From Kitasatospora arboriphila (GTDB lineage Bacteria > Actinomycetota > Actinomycetes > Mycobacteriales > Mycobacteriaceae): DNA of 64,000 bases. Position 1 is the stretch's first letter. Every line of letters begins with the position of its first letter. The stretch spans positions 496,001 to 560,000 of the forward strand of contig NZ_JNYV01000003.1 in the NCBI RefSeq assembly GCF_000717275.1. The letters run 5' to 3'. A model generated the notes under the pieces. The model saw only the letters and a list, made by a program, of their open reading frames with translations, did not search any database and had not been told where the DNA came from. The position numbers and the translations under genes were made by a program. Positions 56,164 to 64,000 of this stretch are shown in pieces.

Positions 56164-56812
56164 GCAACTGCGCGCGGAGATCCTCACCGCCGCAACCGAG
56201 TTGCTTCTCGAGAGTGGAGACGAGTCAGCGGTCTCGATCCGTGCTGTCGCCAATCGGGTAGGGGTCACGCCACCTTCGATCTATATCCACTTCGCCGACA
56301 AGGACACACTGATCGACGAAGTGGTCGCGCAGTACTTCACCCGACTGGACGAAGTGATGCGGGCTGCCGGGGCCGAGCACGAGGACAGCTGGGAAGCGGC
56401 ACATGCGCAGGGAATGGCCTATGTGCGTTTTGCGGTCGAGAACGCGGAACTGTACCGGGTGGCGACCATGAAGGTCTGCGCCGAGGGCACCGATGCCGAT
56501 GCCGTTCTCGGGCAATCGGCTTTTGTTCATTTCGCCGAGACGATCGAGCGTTTGATGGACGAGGGGTTTGTCGACAAGGGCGACCCGACCCCTGTGGTGC
56601 TCGAGTTGTGGACTGCCGCACACGGAGTCGCCGCGTTGATGATCGCAAAGCCTTACATTGCGATCGGCGACGATTACGAACTCGCCGAACGGGTCCTGAC
56701 ATCTGTATGCCTCGGGCGGGCCACCAAGGACCTGATTGGTGGAGACGTCGGGCCCACGAAGATCCGCGACTTCATCGTCGAACAGCGAAGCCGCCGAGGT
56801 TCCGATCGGTGA
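56114..56812 (+). CDS. TetR family regulator of the MmpL gene
   Basis: 232 residues from ATG 56114 (M-T-V-E-R-L-R-R-R-R-S), with GAGGAAGG just upstream; GTG 56099 is possible. The HTH is I-L-T-A-A-T-E-L-L-L-E-S-G-D, then S-I-R-A-V-A-N-R-V-G-V-T-P-P-S-I-Y-I-H-F. The C-terminal WHG-type ligand domain includes L-W-T-A-A-H-G-V-A-A-L. It lies inside the 3' end of mmpL, so it is co-transcribed and likely represses the operon through the repeat at 53823. Confidence 0.88.
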   Translation: MTVERLRRRRSPRGSGEQLRAEILTAATELLLESGDESAVSIRAVANRVGVTPPSIYIHFADKDTLIDEVVAQYFTRLDEVMRAAGAEHEDSWEAAHAQGMAYVRFAVENAELYRVATMKVCAEGTDADAVLGQSAFVHFAETIERLMDEGFVDKGDPTPVVLELWTAAHGVAALMIAKPYIAIGDDYELAERVLTSVCLGRATKDLIGGDVGPTKIRDFIVEQRSRRGSDR

Positions 56813-56859
56813 CTCCATTCGCGGGGTGAACGTGTTCTAGTTTCGCTAGTGTCTGCTGC

Positions 56860-57621
56860 ATGGGAGTTCTGGACGGCAAGGTTGCATTGATCACCGGCGG
56901 CGGCAAGGGAGTGGGCTTCGGCATCGCCTCGGCACTGGGCAAGGAAGGTGCCGACATCTTCATCTGCGGCCGTCACGAGAAGCCGTTGGCCGCGGCCGCC
57001 GAGAAACTGCAAGCCAACGGTGTGCGGGCAGAGTACCTGGTGGGCAACGTCAGCGAAGCCGACGATTGCTCCACCATCGTCGAGGCGTGCGCAGAACGGT
57101 TGGGTGGGGTCGACATCCTGGTGAACAACGCCAACGATGCGATGCCGATCCCGCTGCTCGACGTATCCGACGACGACTTCACCAGGTTCTTCCAAACCGG
57201 ACCGCTTGCCGTGTTGCGGTTGATGAAGGCCTGTCATCCGCTGATGGTTGCCAGAGGCGGGGGATCGGTGATCAACCTGGTGACGTCGTCGGCGGTCCGC
57301 TGGGACATGGCCACGTACGGACCCTATGCCGCCGTCAAGGAGGCGACGCGCTCGTTGACCCGGGCGGCGGGCTGCGAATGGGGTAAGGACAACATCCGCG
57401 TCAACGCCATTGCGCCGCATGCCATGACGCCGTCGTTGCAGTGGTGGACCGAGACCTACCCGGAGGAGGCCGAGGCGTTTGTCAAGAGCATCCCGCTGGG
57501 CCGGATCGGTGATGCCGAGCAGGACATCGGTCGTATCGCGGTGTTCCTGTGCAGTACGGATGCGGCGTATCTCAGCGGTGTGACGATCCCCGCCGATGGC
57601 GGTCACAGCCGGTGGGGCTGA
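56860..57621 (+). CDS. short-chain dehydrogenase/reductase
   Basis: 253 residues. The NAD(P) site is T-G-G-G-K-G-V-G-F-G, followed by N-N-A-N-D (variant of NNAG), the catalytic Ser in V-T-S-S-A-V-R-W and Y-A-A-V-K. The ending V-T-I-P-A-D-G-G-H is typical. The substrate is unknown. The change of the usual Gly in NNAG to Asn is uncommon. It is 47 bp downstream of the TetR gene and could be part of its transcript. Confidence 0.88.
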   Translation: MGVLDGKVALITGGGKGVGFGIASALGKEGADIFICGRHEKPLAAAAEKLQANGVRAEYLVGNVSEADDCSTIVEACAERLGGVDILVNNANDAMPIPLLDVSDDDFTRFFQTGPLAVLRLMKACHPLMVARGGGSVINLVTSSAVRWDMATYGPYAAVKEATRSLTRAAGCEWGKDNIRVNAIAPHAMTPSLQWWTETYPEEAEAFVKSIPLGRIGDAEQDIGRIAVFLCSTDAAYLSGVTIPADGGHSRWG

Positions 57622-57778
57622 CCAGATCGATGCTCTGAGCCGACTTTTCGGCCCGGCAGCTGATCCCGCAGGGGAGTCGACTGCACTGAAGTTCAAGAGA
57701 AGGTAAAGTCGGAACTCGATAGCCACGCCGCTCGTTGAGCGTGCATAAGTGGGATCACTTGATGAAGGGACCAAAACG

Positions 57779-58651
57779 GTGCGTGAAAGCAGCAATCCGG
57801 TGATGCGCGGAGTAGTGCGCAGCAACCAGGGACCCGGCGGCTACGCCGGCTTTGGCGCTGGTGCAGCCGGCGCCGGCCAGGGCGCGATGTGGAATCAGCA
57901 GACGGGGCAGCCGCCTGCCGATCCGTTCGCCCGTCCAGGGCAGCAGGTCGGATCGCGAACCCTGACCATCGACGACGTCGTGATGAAGACAGCCGCCACC
58001 CTCGGTGTCCTCATCCTCTCGGCGGCCGTCTCGTACTTCCTGGCCAGCCAGAACGAAGCACTGGCGATGCCGCTGATGCTGATCGGCGCGCTGGGTGGGC
58101 TCGGCCTCGTCCTCGTCGCGACATTCGGTCGTAAGCAAGACAATCCGGCCATCGTGCTCAGCTACGCGCTGCTCGAAGGTCTGTTCGTCGGTACGGTGTC
58201 GTTCGTCTTCGCCAACTGGGTTGTTGCCGGCGACGTCAGCGCCGGTGTCCTGATCGGCCAGGCGGTACTCGCGACATTCGGTGTCTTCGGCGGCATGCTG
58301 ATCGTCTACAAGACCGGCGCCATCCGGGTCACCCCGCGATTCACCCGGATGATCTTCGCAGGCCTGATCGGCGTGCTCGTGCTGATCCTCGGCAACCTCG
58401 TCATCGGGTTCTTCAACGGTGGCGACGGACTGGGCCTTCGTGACGGCGGACCGATCGCGATCATCTTCTCGCTCGTCTGCATCGCGCTTGCGGCATTCAG
58501 CTTCCTGATCGACTTCGACGCCGCGGATCAGCTGATCCGTTCGGGCGCACCGGAAAAGGCGGCCTGGGGCATCGCTCTCGGACTCACCGTCACCTTGGTG
58601 TGGCTGTACGTCGAGATCCTGCGCCTGCTGAGCTACTTCAACTCGGACTAG
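57779..58651 (+). CDS. Bax inhibitor-1/YccA family membrane protein
   Basis: About 290 residues from GTG 57779, with GAAGGGA eight bases upstream; GTG 57749 is an alternative. A polar Gly/Ala/Pro/Gln-rich N-terminus (1-60) is followed by seven helices of the TMBIM type. The C-terminal helix with acidic D-F-D-A-A-D matches the calcium-gating aspartate pair of bacterial YetJ. The family leaks calcium or protons and binds FtsH. It resembles the larger actinobacterial members. A strong terminator follows. Confidence 0.9.
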   Translation: MRESSNPVMRGVVRSNQGPGGYAGFGAGAAGAGQGAMWNQQTGQPPADPFARPGQQVGSRTLTIDDVVMKTAATLGVLILSAAVSYFLASQNEALAMPLMLIGALGGLGLVLVATFGRKQDNPAIVLSYALLEGLFVGTVSFVFANWVVAGDVSAGVLIGQAVLATFGVFGGMLIVYKTGAIRVTPRFTRMIFAGLIGVLVLILGNLVIGFFNGGDGLGLRDGGPIAIIFSLVCIALAAFSFLIDFDAADQLIRSGAPEKAAWGIALGLTVTLVWLYVEILRLLSYFNSD

Positions 58652-58681
58652 TTCGACAGCGCTTCGGCGACCAGAACCACA

Positions 58682-58716
58682 AAAGAGCCCCGCGACCACA
58701 GGTCGCGGGGCTCTTT
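58682..58716. terminator. perfect bidirectional terminator
   Basis: AAAGAGCCCCGCGACC (58682-58697) is exactly complementary to GGTCGCGGGGCTCTTT (58701-58716), a 16-bp stem with a three-base loop ACA. It separates the converging YccA-like and thiolase genes, and has A/T ends on both sides. Confidence 0.93.
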
Positions 58717-58733
58717 GGTGTTCTGCTGGGTGA

Positions 58734-59954
58734 TCAGCTGAGGCGTTCGAGCACCATCGCCATGCCCTGTCCGCCGCCGACGCACATGGTCTCCACACCC
58801 AGGCTCTTGTCGTGGGTGCTGAGGTTGTTGAGCAGCGTCGCGGTGATGCGGGCGCCGGTCATGCCGAACGGGTGGCCGAGGGCGATCGCGCCGCCCGAGA
58901 CGTTCAGCTTGTCGTGGTCGATGCCGAGCTCATTGGCCGAGCCGAGCACCTGGACCGCGAAGGCCTCGTTGATCTCGAACAGGTCGATGTCGCCGATGCC
59001 CAGTCCGGCGTACTTCAGCGCCTTGCGCACGGCCTCGATCGGTCCCAGGCCCATGATCTCGGGGGAGAGGCCCGTGGCGGCGGTCGAGACGATGCGGGCC
59101 AGCGGGGTCAGGCCGAGCTCCTTGGCCTTGGTGTCGCTCATGACCACCAGTGCGGCGGCGCCGTCGTTGAGCGGACACGCGTTGCCGGCCGTGATGGTGC
59201 CGTCGGGACGGAAAACCGGCTTGAGCTGACTGATCTTCTCGTACGTGGTTCCGGCGCGGGGACCGTCGTCGGTGGTCACCTTGGTGCCGTCGGCAAGGGT
59301 GAGCGGCTCGATCTCGCGTTCGAAGAAGCCCGACTTGATGGCTTCCTCGGCACGGTTCTGGCTGCGCACACCCCAGTGATCCTGGTCTTCGCGGGAGATG
59401 CCGGTGTAGGTGGCGACGTTCTCGGCCGTCTGGCCCATCGGGATGTAGACGTCGGGGATCAGGCCTTGTTCACGCGGATCACTCCATGTGCCTGCGCCAC
59501 CGGCCGTGGCCTTGTCGGTGCGTTCCATCGCTTCGGCGAACATCGGGTTCTTGGTGTCGGGCCAGCCATCGGCGCTGCCGGTGGCGAAGCTCGACACGCT
59601 CTCCACACCGCCGGAGATGAACACGTCGCCCTCGCCCGCTTTGATGGCGTGGAACGCCATACGCGTGGTCTGCAGTGACGACGAGCAGTAGCGGTTCACC
59701 GTGACGCCGGGAACGTGGTCGAGGCCGAGTTGCACGGCAACCGAACGCGCGATGTTGAAACCGGCCTGCCCTGCGGGCTGTCCGCTGCCCAGGTGCAGAT
59801 CGTCGATGTCTGCGCGGTCGAGCGATGGCACCTTGTTGAGCACGGCTTCGATCATCTGGCGGGCCATCTCGTCGGGCCGCAGATCTTTCAGCGACCCCTT
59901 GTTCGCGCGCCCGATCGGTGAACGGGCGGTGGCGACGATGACTGCTTCTGGCAT
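58734..59954 (-). CDS. acetyl-CoA acyltransferase (thiolase), FadA3-like
   Basis: 406 residues from ATG 59954 (M-P-E-A-V-I-V-A-T-A-R-S-P-I-G); earlier in-frame codons are not needed. The nucleophile is C90 in N-R-Y-C-S-S-S. The other active-site groups are N-E-A-F-A, G-H-P-F-G-M-T-G-A-R and C-V-G-G-G-Q-G. It splits 3-ketoacyl-CoA in beta-oxidation (degradative type by its length). The next two genes match Rv1075c and, after a gap, Rv1077, as fadA3 (Rv1074c) does in M. tuberculosis. Confidence 0.93.
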   Translation of the reverse strand: MPEAVIVATARSPIGRANKGSLKDLRPDEMARQMIEAVLNKVPSLDRADIDDLHLGSGQPAGQAGFNIARSVAVQLGLDHVPGVTVNRYCSSSLQTTRMAFHAIKAGEGDVFISGGVESVSSFATGSADGWPDTKNPMFAEAMERTDKATAGGAGTWSDPREQGLIPDVYIPMGQTAENVATYTGISREDQDHWGVRSQNRAEEAIKSGFFEREIEPLTLADGTKVTTDDGPRAGTTYEKISQLKPVFRPDGTITAGNACPLNDGAAALVVMSDTKAKELGLTPLARIVSTAATGLSPEIMGLGPIEAVRKALKYAGLGIGDIDLFEINEAFAVQVLGSANELGIDHDKLNVSGGAIALGHPFGMTGARITATLLNNLSTHDKSLGVETMCVGGGQGMAMVLERLS

Positions 59955-60062
59955 ATGGACTCCCTGTCGAATCAAGTTGAACACGCAAGTGTTTAAGGGT
60001 TTCTGATCGAACGTTACGCCAGCTGGAGAACGCGCATGCCGGGACCTGAGCGCTCGCTGTGA

Positions 60063-60974
60063 TCAACGATGCCGGGCAGCACGTTCCACGTACTCGCGCA
60101 TGCGCCGGCTCCACCGATTGTCCTCCGCGATCGCGGAGACCTCGGGTGGGTCCGGTAGCGGCCCGCTGCCCCATTCACCGACGGCCGCGAGGACGGCGGG
60201 CAGCAGAGTGCGCGCGGCCAGCTCGTATCCCGCGGCCGATGGGTGATAGTTGTCGGCCGACAGCATCCGATCGGGCGCGGCCAAGAACTCGCGGGCAAGG
60301 AGATCGGCGAGGGGCACCGGCTTGCCGCCGGCGGCGGTGGTCTCGACGGCCTGCGCCGCGGCCAGACGCAAGCCCCACTGGCGGATCACCGTGCGCAACG
60401 GCTGCGGGATCATCGCGACCACACCGAGGTCGGGACATGTGCCGACCACCACATGCGCGCCCGCATCGTGCAGCCGCCGTACCGCTGAACCCAGCCGTTT
60501 CGCAGACGCGCGGATCCCGCTGGTGCTGGTGACGTCGTTGGCCCCGATGAAGATCACCGCGACGTCGGGCGGGGGACCGGCGATGAGCATGGCGTCCACC
60601 TGACCGGACAGGCCACGCGACGTCGCACCGACGATCGCCTTGGTACTCAACCGGATACGCCGGCCCGTCTCGTCGGCGAGCATTCGCGTCAATTGGACGC
60701 CGGGTGTCTCGTCGGCGACCTCGGCGCCGAGACCGGCCGCCGTCGAGTCGCCGAAGATCATCAGGTGCAGATCAAACGGTTCGCTCCGCCGGAAACGGAT
60801 CGGTCCGACACCGTCGGGGCCATAGATCCCGTCGCCGTTGGGTGCGTTGTCGGTGCGGTGCGGGATGACGGTGCGCGCTGCTCGCGCCTGGCCGTTGAGG
60901 AAGGTCCACGCACCCCACCCGGCACCTGCCGTACCCGCCGTGGCGGCCGCGGTTGCTGCGAGGTCGCGAATCAT
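60063..60974 (-). CDS. SGNH/GDSL hydrolase (Rv1075c-like)
   Basis: 303 residues from ATG 60974 (M-I-R-D-L-A-A-T). An Ala/Gly-rich start with one weak hydrophobic helix may anchor or export it. Block I is F-G-D-S-T-A-A-G-L-G (catalytic Ser), block III is G-A-N-D-V, and block V is D-N-Y-H-P-S (Asp and His). The family hydrolyses esters or removes acetyl groups from cell envelope sugars; the mycobacterial homologue is an exported esterase. Upstream of the thiolase on the same strand with an 108-bp gap. Confidence 0.9.
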   Translation of the reverse strand: MIRDLAATAAATAGTAGAGWGAWTFLNGQARAARTVIPHRTDNAPNGDGIYGPDGVGPIRFRRSEPFDLHLMIFGDSTAAGLGAEVADETPGVQLTRMLADETGRRIRLSTKAIVGATSRGLSGQVDAMLIAGPPPDVAVIFIGANDVTSTSGIRASAKRLGSAVRRLHDAGAHVVVGTCPDLGVVAMIPQPLRTVIRQWGLRLAAAQAVETTAAGGKPVPLADLLAREFLAAPDRMLSADNYHPSAAGYELAARTLLPAVLAAVGEWGSGPLPDPPEVSAIAEDNRWSRRMREYVERAARHR

Positions 60975-61034
60975 CCGCTGCCTTGATCCGGACACAGCTC
61001 CAACATAATCGAACGCGTCTGGGACCATGGAGTC

Positions 61035-62423
61035 ATGCGCATCGCAAGTCACGTCGTCGATCTGATCGGGAACACACCTCTGGTCCGGCTGAACTCGGTT
61101 GTCCAACCGGGATCTGGCCTGGTCGCCGCCAAGATCGAGTACCTCAACCCAGGCGGTAGCTCCAAAGACCGCATCGCCGTCAAGATGATCGACGCCGCCG
61201 AGGCGTCGGGCGAGTTGAAGCCCGGAGGCACCATCGTGGAGCCGACCTCCGGCAACACCGGCGTGGGGCTCGCCCTGGTCGCCCAGCAGCGGGGCTACCA
61301 CTGCGTGTTCGTGTGCCCCGACAAGGTCGGCGAAGACAAGCGGAACGTGTTGCGTGCCTACGGGGCAGAGGTCGTGGTGTGCCCGACTGCGGTTCCGCCC
61401 GAGCACCCCGACAGCTACTACAACGTCTCCGATCGCCTCACCAGGGAGATCGAAGGCGCATGGAAGCCCAACCAGTACGCCAATCCGGCAGGACCGGAGA
61501 GCCACTACGAGACCACCGGTCCCGAGATCTGGAACGACACCGACGGCAAGATCACCCACTTCGTCGCAGGCGTGGGCACCGGCGGAACCATCACGGGCAC
61601 CGGCCGCTACCTCAAAGAGGTGTCCGGCGGGAAGGTCAAGATCATCGGCGCCGACCCCGAAGGATCGGTGTACTCGGGCGGGACCGGTCGTCCGTACCTC
61701 GTCGAAGGTGTCGGTGAGGACTTCTGGCCCACCGCCTACGACCCGGCGATCCCCGACGAGATCATCGCGGTCTCCGACGCGGACTCGTTCGAGATGACCC
61801 GGCGGCTCGCCCGCGAAGAGGGACTGCTCGTCGGTGGCTCCTGCGGCATGGCGGTCGTCGCCGCACTCCAGGTCGCCGAACGTGAGGGCCCGGACGCGCT
61901 TGTGGTGGTGCTGCTGCCCGACGGTGGACGTGGCTACATGGGCAAGATCTTCAACGACAGGTGGATGAGCAGCTACGGCTTCCTACGCACCCCGCTCGAC
62001 GGCAACGCCAAGAAAGAACCGCTGGTCGGGGACGTGCTGCGCGGCAAGTCGGGAGCGCTGCCCGACCTGGTGCACACCCACCCGTCCGAGACGCTGCGTG
62101 ACGCCATCGAGATCCTGCGCGAGTACGAGGTGTCGCAGATGCCCGTCGTCGGGGCCGAGCCACCGATCATGGCCGGTGAGGTCGCAGGCGCTGTCAGTGA
62201 ACGCGAGCTCCTCAGCGCCGTGTTCGAGGGCCGGGCAAACCTCGCCGATCCGGTCAGCGCTCACATGGGTGAACCGTTCCCCCTGATCGGCTCGGGCGAA
62301 CCGGTGTCGGCGGCCACAAAAGCACTCAGCGACACCGATGCCCTGATGGTTGTCGAAGACGGCAAACCGATCGGCGTCATCACCCGGCACGACCTGCTGG
62401 CCTTCGTCAGCTCGATCGGCTAG
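61035..62423 (+). CDS. cbs: cystathionine beta-synthase
   Basis: 462 residues. The PLP lysine is K44 in N-P-G-G-S-S-K-D-R. The phosphate-binding loop is G-T-G-G-T-I-T-G-T and the substrate loop T-S-G-N-T-G. Two C-terminal CBS domains (about 340-460) are present, as in mycobacterial Cbs (Rv1077). The enzyme joins serine or O-acetylserine to homocysteine. It is followed 81 bp later by metB, so together they carry the transsulfuration steps between cysteine and methionine. No haem-binding N-terminus is seen. Confidence 0.95.
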   Translation: MRIASHVVDLIGNTPLVRLNSVVQPGSGLVAAKIEYLNPGGSSKDRIAVKMIDAAEASGELKPGGTIVEPTSGNTGVGLALVAQQRGYHCVFVCPDKVGEDKRNVLRAYGAEVVVCPTAVPPEHPDSYYNVSDRLTREIEGAWKPNQYANPAGPESHYETTGPEIWNDTDGKITHFVAGVGTGGTITGTGRYLKEVSGGKVKIIGADPEGSVYSGGTGRPYLVEGVGEDFWPTAYDPAIPDEIIAVSDADSFEMTRRLAREEGLLVGGSCGMAVVAALQVAEREGPDALVVVLLPDGGRGYMGKIFNDRWMSSYGFLRTPLDGNAKKEPLVGDVLRGKSGALPDLVHTHPSETLRDAIEILREYEVSQMPVVGAEPPIMAGEVAGAVSERELLSAVFEGRANLADPVSAHMGEPFPLIGSGEPVSAATKALSDTDALMVVEDGKPIGVITRHDLLAFVSSIG

Positions 62424-62504
62424 CCGACCCGGTCACCCCAAGGCGGAACCGGTTCGCATCGGCCGAACTGCAGGCCGAGCGGGCCGGGCTCTACCCTGGA
62501 TGTC

Positions 62505-63677
62505 ATGAGTGAGCAGCGCAGCAAGACCGACTCGCACAACTGGCAGGGATTCTCCACCAAGGCGATCCACGCCGGTTACGAACCCGACCCGGCGACAGGT
62601 GCGGTCAACGTACCCATCTATGCCAGTTCGACCTTCGCCCAGGACGGCGTGGGAGGCATGCGCGGCGGCTTCGAATACGCGCGTACGGGCAACCCCACCC
62701 GTCAGGCACTCGAGGCCAACATCGCGGCACTGGAAGAGGGAAGCTTCGGCCGGGCCTTCGCCTCGGGCATGGCCGCCACCGATGCCCTCCTGCGTGCCAC
62801 GCTGCGTCCCGGCGACCACCTGGTGATCCCCAACGACGCCTACGGTGGCACATTCCGGTTGATCGACAAGGTGTTCAGCCAATGGGGCATCGAGTACTCG
62901 GTCGCGCCGGTCACCGACGTCGACGCCGTGCGTGCCGCGATCCGACCCAACACCAAACTCGTCTGGGTCGAGACCCCCACCAACCCGTTGCTGAACATCG
63001 GTGACATCGAGGCGCTCGCCGCAGTGGCCCACGAAGCGAAGACAAAACTGGTGGTGGACAACACCTTCGCGTCGCCCTACCTCCAGCGGCCGTTGACACT
63101 CGGCGCCGATGTGGTGCTGCACTCGACCACCAAATACATGGGCGGGCACTCGGACGTGGTGGGTGGGGCACTGGTCACCGACGACGAACAGCTCGACGTC
63201 GACATCGCGTTCCTGCAGAACGGCGCCGGAGCAGTACCGGGACCGTTCGACGCCTACCTCACCATGCGGGGCATCAAGACACTCGGCGTCCGGATGGATA
63301 GGCACAGCGACAACGCCGAAAAGCTCGTCGAGTTCCTCAGCTCCCATCCCAAGATCGACTCGGTGCTGTACCCGGGCCTTCCCAACCACCCCGGACACAA
63401 GGCCGCCGCCAAGCAGATGACCCGATTCGGCGGCATGATCTCGGTGCGCGTCTCCGGCGGATCGGAGGCAGCACAACAGTTCTGCGACCGCACCGAGGTG
63501 TTCACCCTCGCCGAGTCACTCGGCGGCATCGAATCCCTCATCGAACACCCCGCCGCGATGACGCACGCCTCCACCGCCGGCTCACTGCTCGAGGTCCCCG
63601 CCGACCTCGTTCGCCTGTCGGTCGGGATCGAAGACATCGGTGATCTGATCGGGGATCTCGAGAACGCGCTCGGCTAG
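62505..63677 (+). CDS. metB: cystathionine gamma-synthase
   Basis: 390 residues. The PLP lysine is K210 in H-S-T-T-K-Y-M-G-G-H-S-D. The start K-A-I-H-A-G, the loop Y-A-R-T-G-N-P-T-R, S-G-M-A-A-T and T-P-T-N-P-L are conserved in the Cys/Met-metabolism PLP enzymes. The matching mycobacterial gene (Rv1079) lies next to cbs. In actinobacteria such proteins may also have cystathionine gamma-lyase activity, which sequence alone cannot separate. Confidence 0.94.
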   Translation: MSEQRSKTDSHNWQGFSTKAIHAGYEPDPATGAVNVPIYASSTFAQDGVGGMRGGFEYARTGNPTRQALEANIAALEEGSFGRAFASGMAATDALLRATLRPGDHLVIPNDAYGGTFRLIDKVFSQWGIEYSVAPVTDVDAVRAAIRPNTKLVWVETPTNPLLNIGDIEALAAVAHEAKTKLVVDNTFASPYLQRPLTLGADVVLHSTTKYMGGHSDVVGGALVTDDEQLDVDIAFLQNGAGAVPGPFDAYLTMRGIKTLGVRMDRHSDNAEKLVEFLSSHPKIDSVLYPGLPNHPGHKAAAKQMTRFGGMISVRVSGGSEAAQQFCDRTEVFTLAESLGGIESLIEHPAAMTHASTAGSLLEVPADLVRLSVGIEDIGDLIGDLENALG

Positions 63678-63698
63678 TCTGCTCGCTGAGCTGGTTTG

Positions 63699-63948
63699 GC
63701 TCGCTTCGCTCGCGGGTGAGTGGCCCCCAGGTCGCGTGCTCTTCCTTCGTCGACTCAGTCGCTGCGCTCCCTCGCTCCTCTGTCCAGAGCACGCGGGGCC
63801 ACTCACAGATTGAACATCGCTTCGCTCGTTCCCATGTGGCGAGCGAGCGAAGCGAGCACCGGCGTGCGGCCCGCATCGTCTGTACTGAGGATGAGCGAGC
63901 GAAGCGATGCGAAGACGAGGGAAGACGATGCGAGAACGGCCGCACGCC
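63699..63948. repeat. nested inverted repeats in non-coding DNA
   Basis: Three sets are visible. GCTCGCTTCGCTCGC (63699-63713) is an exact reverse complement of 63843-63857. GTGAGTGGCCCC...CGCGTGCTCT (63716-63742) pairs with AGAGCACGCGGGGCCACTCAC (63786-63806), with a small insertion in the left arm. GGCGTGCGGCCCGCATCGTCT (63861-63881, split here as GGCGTGCGGCC and CGCATCGTCT) pairs with 63923-63948. The first set encloses the second. Short GAGCGAAGCGAG words recur throughout. No gene is supported from 63678 to the end of the window. Confidence 0.85.
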
Positions 63949-64000
63949 CTCGCGCGCGCCAGCGCGCCAAATTAGCGCATTATTGTCAGATGGTGAGTGC

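Overview
The window is high-GC actinobacterial DNA that most resembles a mycolic-acid-containing member of the Mycobacteriales, probably Gordonia or a close relative (inference). The evidence is its runs of M. tuberculosis-like gene order: pth-rplY...prs-glmU-(tRNA-Gln)-tetR...mfd-mazG...lpqU-eno-ftsB/divIC-DUF501-ppx (compare Rv1014c-Rv1026), a desA3-type desaturase with its reductase (compare Rv3229c-Rv3230c), and fadA3-like thiolase-SGNH-cbs-metB (compare Rv1074c-Rv1079). No phage, IS element, rRNA operon or CRISPR array is visible. Most genes are ordinary chromosomal housekeeping genes with short or overlapping junctions.

Layout. 0-5.7 kb: end of an MFS transporter, a PLP deaminase/aldolase-like protein, a sugar-lactone oxidase, a Tat-exported neutral ceramidase and a lipoprotein. 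5.7-9.4 kb: prfC, a striking inverted pair of 21-bp repeat arrays, fabH and pth. 9.5-13.8 kb: a TetR/EamA pair, rplY, a limonene-epoxide-hydrolase-like protein, arsC-type reductase, prs. 13.8-19.3 kb: glmU, a FabG-like SDR, tRNA-Gln, TetR, a LigB-type dioxygenase, a GNAT and an SDR. 19.4-32.5 kb: mfd, mazG, the iron-uptake operon efeUOB with an IdeR/DtxR-like box, lpqU, eno, ftsB/divIC-like, DUF501, ppx and a DUF4395 membrane protein.

32.5-37.5 kb: DHA2-type MFS pump, small conserved protein, acyl-CoA desaturase plus ferredoxin reductase, and a divergent TetR whose C-terminus is encoded by 33-bp tandem repeats. 37.7-40.8 kb: a receptor-type Ser/Thr kinase overlapping two lipoprotein genes (serine-hydrolase-like and SIMPL). 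40.9-46.0 kb: carotenoid oxygenase, unknown small protein, OhrR/Ohr pair with an operator, DinB-family protein, PhoD-like phosphatase. 46-47.5 kb: stress-type small genes (DUF2945, cspA, DUF3072, AhpD-like). 47.9-51.5 kb: four-gene compatible-solute ABC transporter, then tRNA-Leu(TAA).

51.9-57.6 kb: TetR, MpaB/Lcp-like (DUF2236) protein, MmpL-family exporter with its own TetR, SDR. 57.8-63.7 kb: Bax-inhibitor/YccA protein, perfect bidirectional terminator, thiolase, SGNH hydrolase, then cbs and metB (transsulfuration). 63.7-64.0 kb: non-coding DNA full of nested inverted repeats.

The least-explained signals are the 21-bp inverted arrays upstream of prfC, a dispersed 51-bp hairpin element present twice, the nested palindromes at the right edge, and the kinase-lipoprotein-lipoprotein overlap cluster.
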